64,000 nt of DNA from Cyanidium caldarium. Its lineage: Eukaryota > Rhodophyta > Bangiophyceae > Cyanidiales > Cyanidiaceae. The notes under the pieces are model-generated. The model made no database searches, had not been told where the DNA came from, and worked only from the letters and a program-made list of their open reading frames with translations. A program made the position numbers and the translations under genes. Below, piece after piece: positions 33,791 to 42,025 of this stretch. Where the stretch lies: positions 248,001-312,000 of the forward strand of contig JANCYW010000006.1 of the NCBI GenBank assembly GCA_026184775.1, given 5' to 3'. The first letter of the stretch is position 1, and the number at the start of each line of letters is the position of its first letter.

Positions 33791-35083
33791 TTACACGCTG
33801 CACTTGCAGCCGCCCGAATGATTGCACTTTTTGGGGTCGCACTCGCACTGCATCGGGTCGCAATTGCACAGACCGCGACCGTCCGCGTCTCCATGGTCCA
33901 CCGGCTCGGCCGTCGACTCTACCACTGTCGCTTCGTTCGTCGCACAGGCGTTGCAAGTCACCCCGCTCGGGATGTCATTCATCTCGCTCGCGGTGTAATT
34001 CGGCGGCAGCGGCGCTTTCCGCGACGCCGACGAGACGGTCATGCACGCCACCCAGTAACCAGTGGTGTGGCCGGCAATGATGCTCAGGAACAGCGGCACG
34101 CTATAGGTCATCACCGCCAACATCAGCAAATAGTGCAGCGCATACCACGCACCGTGCGCCAGCGAGCGCAACGCGTTGCGCAACCCGGCGCGCTCGGCGA
34201 CGGCATCCCACAGGCGCGTATCGGCCAGCCGGACGGTTGCCAGACTGGCCACCAGTGCCAACACGAACACCAACACACTCGCACAGACTGTGCGCGCCGC
34301 CCCTTGCACCACAAAATGCTTGAACCACAGCACAAAACCCATGGCGCCGGCGTCCCAGAAGAACCACGATGCCATCGACATGTTGCCGCTGTTCATCGGC
34401 GCCATACGACCGCTGTCGGTTATCCAGTTGCCGTACCCGGGCGCCGTGACCACCAGCACCCAAAAGGTGACCGCAAACGCCAGCAACATGCCGGTCAGCA
34501 GCATCAACGCCCGCCAGTCCACGCGCCTCCAGGCGCGCGCCACCAACGTATCCGGGCGGTGTTGCCGCACCCAGGTGGCCACCTCTAGGGCGACCAGCGC
34601 CAGCGCGGCCACGCCCACAAACACGCCGACGGTGACCTCTAGCGGATGTACGTGGCGATCGAACATGCGATGCAGCCGCCGAAAGCCGGTGAACACTTGC
34701 AACAGGAACGAGGCCAGCAGCAGAACGGCCACCGAGCGGTGTGCCCATAGCCACACGCGACGCCGCTTGCTCTCTACGACTGGCCGCAACGCCCCCAACA
34801 GCACCTGACCGAACAACAGCACCGCAAAGGCGAACCCGTTAAAGGCGTGTCGATCGTGCATGCTCAGAAACGCCTGATGCCACACCTCCGTCAAAACGAA
34901 CGCCAGCACCGTAAACATCAACGCCGCCAGCTCCAGCGCCAAGTGAATTCGGAACCAGTGCGAGCAACTGCGCCCGTATCGCGCCACCGCCGTGCCCAGC
35001 ACCAGCAGCACGCCGCCCGCCGCATAACCGATGTCGGCGTGCGCTGTCATCATAGCCGGCACCTCCGGCCAAGCGGACGACAT
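33791..35083 (-). CDS. Cytochrome b561 - CTR copper transporter fusion with cysteine-rich tail
   Basis: A 430-residue protein with three parts. Residues 1-215 form a cytochrome b561 core of about six helices, like the membrane part of DOMON-type reductases; likely heme ligands are H15, H47 (FRIHLALE), H79 (DRHAFNGF) and H115 (WAHRSVAVLL). Residues 225-350 are a complete CTR importer: a Met cluster (MAPMNSGNMSM), WFFW, the helix-2 MxxxM in YLLMLAVMTY and the helix-3 GxxxG in AGHTTGYW. Residues 375-430 hold nine cysteines in CNAC, CNC, CEC and CKC patterns, like a metallothionein. The reading is Cu(II) reduction, Cu(I) import and cytosolic capture in one chain. The ATG at 35083 is firm. It converges on the GME gene. 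Confidence 0.9.
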   Translation of the reverse strand: MSSAWPEVPAMMTAHADIGYAAGGVLLVLGTAVARYGRSCSHWFRIHLALELAALMFTVLAFVLTEVWHQAFLSMHDRHAFNGFAFAVLLFGQVLLGALRPVVESKRRRVWLWAHRSVAVLLLASFLLQVFTGFRRLHRMFDRHVHPLEVTVGVFVGVAALALVALEVATWVRQHRPDTLVARAWRRVDWRALMLLTGMLLAFAVTFWVLVVTAPGYGNWITDSGRMAPMNSGNMSMASWFFWDAGAMGFVLWFKHFVVQGAARTVCASVLVFVLALVASLATVRLADTRLWDAVAERAGLRNALRSLAHGAWYALHYLLMLAVMTYSVPLFLSIIAGHTTGYWVACMTVSSASRKAPLPPNYTASEMNDIPSGVTCNACATNEATVVESTAEPVDHGDADGRGLCNCDPMQCECDPKKCNHSGGCKCSV

Positions 35084-35458
35084 GATGCGATGAGGAGGTG
35101 GAGAGTCGATGCAGGCAGATCAACCGCTCTAGCACGACCGCGTTCCGCCGAGCAGACGCATGCAACTGGGGTCCCCTCGCCAGAGCGAACCTGCGACGCG
35201 CAACGTTCAGTGCTGAGCGCTGGAGTCGCCGATGCGTGCAGCATCGGAGAAATCCCCCGGGAAACCGGATGGGAGCACATCGGCAAGCAGCGGTGCCTAT
35301 GCCCGGTCCAAGACCGTGTGCTTTCCTGTATGCAAGCGCTCGCGTCATCCAAACGCTGTTCCTCTGTTTCGTCATGACTCAACTGCGTTTACCGCCTTCT
35401 GTGCCTCCGCTTCCCCTCACTACGGCGTACCCGCCCACCTTCCCATAACCGCGTGCCC
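35084..35458. promoter_or_regulatory. Upstream region of the b561-CTR fusion gene
   Basis: 375 bp between the end of the beta-barrel gene and the start of the fusion gene. A single GTAC, the core of algal copper-response elements, occurs near 35429, but one copy is expected by chance. Nothing else was recognised. Confidence 0.25.
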
Positions 35459-36037
35459 TTAGAAGAACAGCTTGGGCGGCTTGCCGCTGAGCGTGTACTT
35501 GGCGCGCCACTCGCCCGGTTCGCCGGTCTTGCCTCCCTTGGACAGCACTTTCTGCACGCTCAGCATGCCGTTTTGCACGCCCAGGGCGCATCGCCCCTCG
35601 GTGGAGCACTGCAGACCAGCCATCCACTCATCGTCGGCGATGGTGAACTTGCGCTTCAGGGTGCCTGTCAGCAGTATGTTCCTCTGATCGGCGAGCGCGC
35701 GGTTCGACACGGCCAGTTTCGCCTCAGCGACCGTATCCTCGTCCACCTGCAGCTCCTTTGTGGCGATGGCCTTGACGCCCCACTTGGACAAGTTCTTGCC
35801 CTGCCCCGCCCATGCCACCAACTTCACCGCCACCGGCCAGTCGTCATTGCCCGCCTTGTAGTTGTGCACCAGCGACGCCCGCAGCGACTCGCCCGCTGTC
35901 GCCGACGCCACGTTGGCCCGCTCACGGTTGGCCACCCCGCGCAGCACCAACGTCGTCTTATCGTTCACCGTGTACTCGTACCTAACATCCACCCCGAACG
36001 CCTCCGAACTGCTGCTGAAGAGTATCCCGGTATCCAT
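35459..36037 (-). CDS. Small beta-rich protein, possible plastid outer-envelope channel (OEP21-like)
   Basis: A 192-residue protein without signal peptide or hydrophobic helix. It consists of short alternating strands (VDVRYEYTVNDKTTLVLRG, VKLVAWAGQ, WGVKAIATKELQV, AEAKLAVSNRA, TGTLKRKFTIADDEW, GEWRAKYTLSG), consistent with an antiparallel beta barrel. The start METS/MDTG pattern, the overall length and the strand order recall OEP21 of the chloroplast outer envelope, but the match is weak and recalled only. The ATG at 36037 is the first in frame. Confidence 0.5.
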   Translation of the reverse strand: MDTGILFSSSSEAFGVDVRYEYTVNDKTTLVLRGVANRERANVASATAGESLRASLVHNYKAGNDDWPVAVKLVAWAGQGKNLSKWGVKAIATKELQVDEDTVAEAKLAVSNRALADQRNILLTGTLKRKFTIADDEWMAGLQCSTEGRCALGVQNGMLSVQKVLSKGGKTGEPGEWRAKYTLSGKPPKLFF

Positions 36038-36586
36038 GTTTTTGAACGACGCTCACAAACCGTGCACCCAGCAGCGCCAATGCAAACCGAGCTCGCCGCC
36101 GCGGCCAGCACCCGACACGTCAGCCGCCGCGCTCGCCGGCTGTCGGAGGGGCGCGCTTTGAACGGCGGCGACGACGACGTGGCGAGCGCATCGTGCACGC
36201 CTCGCAACGGCCGCGGCCACGTCAGCGATGATGGCATGGCCGGATCGCCAGATCGCGAGCCGCATCGCCCGCAGGCGCTGCGGCGAATGGCGCGCGGAAC
36301 TCCGCAACAAGGGAACCCCCCGATCGGAGACGAAGGGAATCTCGGAACCGCGATGCGGCTCGACGGCTCGCGCGACAAGGGAAGCGGTGCAGCCAACGGG
36401 GACGCGATGGGTCGCAGGTCGCCGGGGCTGTCGCAGACACGACCGCCGCAGCAGCTGCGGGCACAGCGTGGGACGAGTCGGTAACGGCTGCAGTGCACTC
36501 GGGCGATAAGCAGGCCAGCGAGTTAGTGTGTCCAGCAAGTGACGGGGACGGAAGCGCGCACCCACTCGTTCCCGGCACTGGGCACG
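36038..36586. promoter_or_regulatory. Divergent region, beta-barrel protein / ankyrin protein
   Basis: 549 bp between divergent ATGs. Long but meaningless reading frames cross it. No repeat, RNA gene or element was identified. Confidence 0.3.
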
Positions 36587-38032
36587 ATGGGCGGTTGGCG
36601 TCTTCTTCTCGGACCGTGCGATGGCAGCGGTGCCGAGCGCGTCGAGGAGGACGACCGGTATGGCCGGGGACGTGCCTGGGAAGATATGATGCGCGCGTGT
36701 CGCAGTGGCAACGTCCATACGGTATTGTCGCTGTTGGAGCGGGCGGCAGTGCGGCGACGCCTGAACGAGCGGGACGTCCGAGGGCGCACTGCGCTCATGG
36801 TGGCAGCGCGACACGGCCACGCGCAGGTCTGCCGATGTTTGTTGACTTTTGCAGCCAACGGGGTGCGGGTGAATGCGCGCAACTCGCTGCGCGATGCTCC
36901 CGACGCTGGCATGACCGCGTTAATGTACGCCGCCAGACGCGGCCACGTCGAGACGGTGGACGCACTGCTGGAGGCGCACGCGAAGGTGAATGTCGCGAAA
37001 CACAACGGTGCCACCGCGCTGATGTTCGCCGCGCAATGCGGGTCGGCCCCGGTGGTGCAGCGGCTGCTGCAACATGGCGGATCGGATGTGAATGCGCGCT
37101 CGCGAGACGGCTGGACGGCGCTGCTGGTCGCTTCTTTGGCAGGTGACGCCACGGTAACGCATCTGTTGCTCCAGGCTGGCGCCGATGTGAACGCCACTCG
37201 ACCGGATGGCGTGTGCGCAGTGCATCTGGCGGCCATGTGTGGACACATCGATCTGCTGCGATTGCTGTTGCGGCACGGTGCCGACGTGCAGCGACGGCAA
37301 GAGCGCGGCGCCACCCCGCTGATGCTGGCAGCGCAAGCCGGGCACACTGAAGCGTGCCAACTGCTGATCGATGCTGGCGCAGCACCCGACGAATGCGCCG
37401 ACGACGGCGCCACGCCACTCATGGCCGCGGCATTGCAGGGCTACTTGCACACTTGCGCGGCGCTGTGCAAAGCCGGCGCCAAAGTCGACGCCTCCGCTTC
37501 CGACGGCGAGACCGCTCTGTTCGCGGCAGTGCTGCGTAACCGCGTGGATGTGGTGCGTTTCTTGGTGGAATTCGGCGCCAAATTGGAGGCAGTGAATGGG
37601 CGCGGCCACACGCCGCTCATGTGGGCCGCCTGGTACGGTCAAGCGACGGCGCTGGAGGCGTTGCTGCAGGCGGGCGCGGATGGCAGCGCCGCCGATCCGC
37701 AGGGCAACACCGCGCTTCATTGGGCCGCCCGAGCCGGCCACCAACCCTGCGTGGAGCTGCTGCTGAACCACTGTAGCAGCGTCGGTGAGTGCAGTGCGCT
37801 GCTGCAGAGGCGCAATGCGCACGGACAGACCGCCGTGGAGGTCGGCTGCGCATGCCATCACCCCGAGTGCGTCTCCACGCTGCTGCTGTACGCTTCGAAG
37901 GCGGGTGTGCGAGGCGATAACGAGTCGTTGGCAGCGGCAGAGGCGATCGAACTCAAGTGGGCGGGCGCGCTGCCGATGACGGCGGTGGCGGTGGAACTGC
38001 CGATGCCGCCCGTGGACGCGCCGGCCATGTAG
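36587..38032 (+). CDS. Ankyrin-repeat protein (about 11-12 repeats)
   Basis: A 481-residue protein made almost entirely of ankyrin repeats. Units are recognised by GRTALMVAARHGH, GMTALMYAARRGH, GATALMFAAQCGS, GWTALLVASLAGD, GATPLMLAAQAGH, GATPLMAAALQGY, GHTPLMWAAWYGQ and GNTALHWAARAGH at about 33-residue spacing, with degenerate capping units at both ends. There is no enzyme, zinc finger, SOCS or membrane domain. It is a protein-interaction scaffold; partners cannot be inferred. The ATG at 36587 is the first in frame. Confidence 0.9.
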   Translation: MGGWRLLLGPCDGSGAERVEEDDRYGRGRAWEDMMRACRSGNVHTVLSLLERAAVRRRLNERDVRGRTALMVAARHGHAQVCRCLLTFAANGVRVNARNSLRDAPDAGMTALMYAARRGHVETVDALLEAHAKVNVAKHNGATALMFAAQCGSAPVVQRLLQHGGSDVNARSRDGWTALLVASLAGDATVTHLLLQAGADVNATRPDGVCAVHLAAMCGHIDLLRLLLRHGADVQRRQERGATPLMLAAQAGHTEACQLLIDAGAAPDECADDGATPLMAAALQGYLHTCAALCKAGAKVDASASDGETALFAAVLRNRVDVVRFLVEFGAKLEAVNGRGHTPLMWAAWYGQATALEALLQAGADGSAADPQGNTALHWAARAGHQPCVELLLNHCSSVGECSALLQRRNAHGQTAVEVGCACHHPECVSTLLLYASKAGVRGDNESLAAAEAIELKWAGALPMTAVAVELPMPPVDAPAM

Positions 38033-38133
38033 CCCGGCACTTTCGTACCGCACGAGCGGTAAACAGGCCGCACCGAAAAAAAACGATGCGACTCCATGCG
38101 CGAACGCACCAACGTTACCGTCCACGCTTCACC

Positions 38134-38706
38134 TCATCCTTTTCCCCGCCATCGGCTCCAAACGTCTCTCGCCTGGCGCGCCGTCACTTGCCACGGGGAG
38201 TAGCGCTCGGTATCAAAACCGTCGGCGGCCCAGTCCCAGGCCGCGGTGTAGACGTGCACGCGCCGCACCGATTCACCGCTTTCCGCGTCTACGATCAGTT
38301 CCGGCGCGATATACGTGGCACCTAGAATGCCCTCCGCGTTATATACGCGACCGCGCCACTCGGGATGCCGCGCCAACCACGCCCGAGCGTACGCCCCACT
38401 GCGCACTCCGGCGGTGCAGTACGCCACCAGAACAGCGTGCTCTGCTTCCCACCGCTTCTTCACTTGTTGCTGTATTTGACGCTCGGCTTCGAGCGGTGTC
38501 ACTGCCGTGCGTAATATAGACACCCGACGCTCCTCCGGTTCACGCACGTCCACCAGCAGTACCCGTCGCTGCGGTGGACGCATCTCCAGCCATGAACGCA
38601 ACGTCTCGGTGCGCAACAGAGGCGGTTCATCCGTTGATGCATGTGACATTCGTTCCAATTGTGCCATCCACGTCTCCAGCCTCTTCTGCTTCTCCGACCG
38701 GTCCAT
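38134..38706 (-). CDS. Rhodanese-domain protein
   Basis: A 190-residue single rhodanese domain. LLVDVREPEERRVSIL opens the fold. The active loop is YCTAGVRSGAYARAWL, with the catalytic cysteine and a following Arg as in sulfurtransferases. VYNAEGILGATY closes the domain, after which about 50 residues extend (VRRVHVYTAAWDWAADGF). It resembles bacterial stand-alone rhodanese-like proteins of plastid or mitochondrial origin. The ATG at 38706 (MDRSEKQKRLETWM) gives no obvious transit peptide. Sulfur carrier versus structural role is open. Confidence 0.85.
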   Translation of the reverse strand: MDRSEKQKRLETWMAQLERMSHASTDEPPLLRTETLRSWLEMRPPQRRVLLVDVREPEERRVSILRTAVTPLEAERQIQQQVKKRWEAEHAVLVAYCTAGVRSGAYARAWLARHPEWRGRVYNAEGILGATYIAPELIVDAESGESVRRVHVYTAAWDWAADGFDTERYSPWQVTARQARDVWSRWRGKG

Positions 38707-38985
38707 GAAAAAGGATGCGGCCACCGCACCCTCGGGTGCGCACCGCCCTCGGGTCGGTCTCCGCGCGGGAGGCGATCGCGACAACCAACCGTTACACACA
38801 CACACGCGCGCGTCGTGTGTTGTGCATCTCGCCGCGATGGCTTCTGCTGCGGGCGCTTTTCCGCGCTCGACGTGGAGCGGCCACCGACCGCGTCTCCCAA
38901 CACCGCGCTTTCCGTTTCTCGGCGTGATTCCTCACCTCATCAACGCAGCACACACATACCACTCCCACCCCCACGCTCCTTACTG

Positions 38986-39681
38986 ATGACCCAAAGTGAG
39001 AATTTACCGCCGGGCGTGGTCTCCAAACTGTTTCGCGAGCTGCAATCGATCGAGTCGGACCGCATCGACGGCGTGCGGCTGGTGCGGGAAGCGACCCTGC
39101 CGGCGGGCGCCGACTCGTTGTCGGAGATCGTGGCCGACGTCTCCGGACCGGAAGGCACTCCGTACGAGGGCGGCGTGTTTCGGATGAAATTGGCGTTGGT
39201 GGCGGAGTACCCGGCGCAGCCGCCGCGGGGCTACTTTTGCACCAAGATATTCCACCCGAATGTGAGCGAGCGGGGCGAGATCTGTGTGGACACGCTGAAA
39301 CGGGACTGGCAACCGACGTACGGCATACGACATATCCTCACGGTGGTGCGGTGCCTGTTGATCGATCCCAACCCGGAGAGCGCGCTGAATGAAGAGGCCG
39401 GGCGGTTGTTGCTGGAAGATTATGAGGCGTTTGCGGCCCACGCGCGCATATGGACCCGCGTGCATGCATCACCGCGCATCCACGTTTCGACTGCCGGTGC
39501 TGCCGACGGGGGCGCGCCCGACGCAGATGCGGCCGCCGAAACCAAAAAAGCGCCTGACACATCACCGTCGCCAGCGACGACGACATGCCCGGATGCTTCG
39601 TCCAAAGACCCGCTACGGCAAGTGATGCGTAATACCGGTTCGCCGTTGCGCGAAAAGCGCCGCAGCCTAAAGCGATTGTGA
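38986..39681 (+). CDS. UBE2S: Ubiquitin-conjugating enzyme E2 S (APC/C K11-chain elongating type)
   Basis: A 231-residue E2 with the UBC domain in residues 1-160 and catalytic C100 in HPNVSERGEICVDTLKRDW. IRHILTVVRCLLIDPNPESA and LNEEAGRLLLEDYEAFAA match human UBE2S and plant UBC22. A disordered linker follows, ending in a basic tail with a terminal LKRL, equivalent to the LRRL that docks UBE2S on the anaphase-promoting complex. It should extend K11-linked ubiquitin chains on cell-cycle substrates. The ATG at 38986 is set by the conserved ENLPP start. Confidence 0.95.
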   Translation: MTQSENLPPGVVSKLFRELQSIESDRIDGVRLVREATLPAGADSLSEIVADVSGPEGTPYEGGVFRMKLALVAEYPAQPPRGYFCTKIFHPNVSERGEICVDTLKRDWQPTYGIRHILTVVRCLLIDPNPESALNEEAGRLLLEDYEAFAAHARIWTRVHASPRIHVSTAGAADGGAPDADAAAETKKAPDTSPSPATTTCPDASSKDPLRQVMRNTGSPLREKRRSLKRL

Positions 39682-39730
39682 GTCGCCGCGCTCTGTATAT
39701 ATATATCACGCATGATAAACGCGTCGGCGG
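39682..39730. terminator. Convergent 3' gap with TA run
   Basis: A 49-bp gap between two convergent stops. A TATATATATAT run at about 39696-39706 is the only A/T-rich stretch here and may serve 3'-end formation for both transcripts. This is inference from position and composition. Confidence 0.3.
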
Positions 39731-41593
39731 TCACTCGCGTCGAAGCGACTCCAACACCGTCACCGGATGTCGCCGTTGCGCACACAGCTGCCACACGGCG
39801 TTGCGGAACGCGTCGTCGATCCGCAAACGCGCTTTCAGTTGTGTCATCCAGTCGGCAGCGGGCGTCGTAAGATCCCGCTCCGGCTGGCGCTGGCCCAGCC
39901 ACAACAACGCCGCAGCCTCCTCCGGCGTGAAGGCGTCCGCCATACCGCCGCCCGCATCGACATTCCCATTCTCGCGTCCTGACGCGACCGATCGGTCGGT
40001 ATCGCCATCCGGGTTCCTCTTTGCGTCCTCTTCCGTGGCATCCGGTCGCGGGAAGGGGCGCATCCACCCGCGATCCAGCCAGTCCTTCCACCGCCACAAT
40101 ACCGATCCCTGCACGGTGACTGGCCCCCAGGATCCCAATGCGCTGCCGTTGCTCAAGTTGATCAGCGAGAGATACCGTCGCTGCGGCCGGAACACCTCCA
40201 AAGGCGGCGACTTTGTCCAAGGTGTCCGAGCAGGCGTCGCCGTTGACGTCGGCGACACCGCCGCTCTCAGCATCCGCCGCAGGTTGCGCCGCAACACCGC
40301 CGCCTGACGTACCGCATACACACCCGACTTGGGCAGCGGCCCGCGCTCGCCATCCCACTCGGCGCAATCGCCGGCAGCAAACACCTCGTCCGCAGTGACA
40401 CTCTGCAGCGTCGAACGCACGCGAATAAAGCCCTGTGGCGAAGTGGCCAGATCGGTGGCGTCGCTTAGCCACGACGGCGCCGCAGCCCCGGTGGTGAACA
40501 GCAGCGCGTCGAACGGGATGCGATGGAGGGCAGCAGGTGCCGTCGCTGTCTCGGCAGTCTCTTCGCGGATGACCAGGTCGCCGATGGGAAGAGAGGGCGT
40601 GATGCTGTCCGCAGCATCGTATTCCTCCACCGAACATTGCACGCGCTGACGAGTGGTGTCGATGAGCTGCACTCTGGCGCGCTGCAGTTCGTGGCGCACG
40701 CGCTGCCAGGTGGCCTCTGACAATGTGCTGCGCCACGCCGCCACCAAGGTTACCTGCACCCGGTCATCGCCGTCGCGAACGACACGCGTCAATCGCCGCT
40801 GCAGCGCCAGCGCCAATTCCACACCGGCCGCCCCGGCGCCCAACACCACCAGTCGAAAAGAGGAGGAGGCGCTTGCCGCCTGCAGACGTCGTTCCCACCC
40901 CCGTGCCGCTTGCGCTAGGGCGCCAATCGGCCGCGCGCCCACAACGCAACCCGGACGCAGCTGCACCCCCCCAGGCAACCGCGTCGCACTGCCCACGTTC
41001 ACCGACAACACCTCGTAGTGCAGTCGCACGCACACCGCCGGCGCTCCCGCTCGTCGCAGCCGCGCCCGCACCACTCGCTCCCGGACACTTATACCAGTGA
41101 CCTCCGCCTGTAAAAACAGCCATCCACGTCGTCGCGCCAGCTTATCGAGGGCAATCTGCGCCTCAGGCAACCGATACTGCCCGGACAACACCCCCGGCAC
41201 CATGCCCGAGTAGACCGCCCGCGCCGACTCGCTCACCAACACCCGCACCTCGTCGTCTCCAGACGGCACCGGCCACTCTCGAATGAGCTTGCAGTGCGTA
41301 TGACCGCCACCCACAAGCACCAACCGCGCCACTACCGGAACGCTGAGCAACATGGACCGCACCGAACCGAGGGCGTGGAGGGTGTGCCTCCCGCCCGTCA
41401 CCCCCTCGGCGGTGGGGAAGGAATCGAATGCCGACCGCGCGCGCGTGCGCGCGGTGGAATGCAACATCGCACGCACGCGCGCACGGACAGGTGGTCCGCG
41501 CCTCGAGCGAAGAATGGGTGCGGATGCGCGTGCACCGACACACCCACCGAGATGATGATGATGATGATGCACGTTGCAGGATGCCGGAGACAT
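39731..41593 (-). CDS. FAD-dependent pyridine nucleotide-disulfide oxidoreductase, SelD-N-terminal type, stand-alone
   Basis: Up to 620 residues. After a basic leader, the FAD site LVLVGGGHTHCKLIREW, then AVYSGMVPGVLSGQY, the NAD site LVVLGAGAAGVELALAL and EVFAAGDCAEWDG followed by LPKSGVYAVRQAAVL identify the NDH-2-like family that in cyanobacteria and many algae is fused in front of selenophosphate synthetase. PQRRYLSLINLSNG and LWRWKDWLDRGWM extend the match. Here the chain ends about 150 residues later without a SelD domain. Possible ATGs are 41593 (followed by a His run from CAT repeats), 41467 and 41353. Electron acceptor unknown; a plastid location is inferred from the leader. Confidence 0.8.
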   Translation of the reverse strand: MSPASCNVHHHHHHLGGCVGARASAPILRSRRGPPVRARVRAMLHSTARTRARSAFDSFPTAEGVTGGRHTLHALGSVRSMLLSVPVVARLVLVGGGHTHCKLIREWPVPSGDDEVRVLVSESARAVYSGMVPGVLSGQYRLPEAQIALDKLARRRGWLFLQAEVTGISVRERVVRARLRRAGAPAVCVRLHYEVLSVNVGSATRLPGGVQLRPGCVVGARPIGALAQAARGWERRLQAASASSSFRLVVLGAGAAGVELALALQRRLTRVVRDGDDRVQVTLVAAWRSTLSEATWQRVRHELQRARVQLIDTTRQRVQCSVEEYDAADSITPSLPIGDLVIREETAETATAPAALHRIPFDALLFTTGAAAPSWLSDATDLATSPQGFIRVRSTLQSVTADEVFAAGDCAEWDGERGPLPKSGVYAVRQAAVLRRNLRRMLRAAVSPTSTATPARTPWTKSPPLEVFRPQRRYLSLINLSNGSALGSWGPVTVQGSVLWRWKDWLDRGWMRPFPRPDATEEDAKRNPDGDTDRSVASGRENGNVDAGGGMADAFTPEEAAALLWLGQRQPERDLTTPAADWMTQLKARLRIDDAFRNAVWQLCAQRRHPVTVLESLRRE

Positions 41594-42025
41594 GGTGGTG
41601 GAAGTGGAAAGACAACAAGCTCGATCATCATCACGTCTGACGAGGGGAAATAGGGTGAGGCGGCATTCCTGCAAAGATGCACCAACTTGGCGGCTGAAGA
41701 GGAGAAGCAAGGGTCAAGTGACGTGACGCATGGTGGGCGACGGATCGGTCGACACGGACGCTACCCGAATTCACTCTATAGGAGCAACGCGCAGTGCACG
41801 ACGAGCGTATCGAAAGAGAGACCGTCCGAGGCGACGACGGCCTCGACACGCTTTATGAATATGCAACGCCAGAGCGCACTGCCCCGTCGAGCGGCGGTGT
41901 GGCACACCGTCGGTGATGCGGGAATGCGCGTCCTCTGGATGGACGATCCATCACGGCGTCGTTTTCCAGTGCCGGGCACGGCGTTCGCGCGCAGACGCCC
42001 ACACCCTCCACGACGCGACAAGCGC
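41594..42025. other. Intergenic region between two minus-strand genes
   Basis: About 430 bp downstream of the exonuclease gene and upstream of the FAD enzyme. A GAT/CAT trinucleotide run at about 41550-41570 lies just inside the neighbouring gene. No RNA gene or element was recognised. Confidence 0.4.

Noticed and set aside
35425-35432. GTAC as copper-response element before the b561-CTR gene
   Set aside because: A single four-base match is expected by chance in 375 bp.
41550-41575. Histidine run in the FAD enzyme leader as a metal-binding site
   Set aside because: It is produced by a CAT/GAT trinucleotide microsatellite and may lie upstream of the real start codon.
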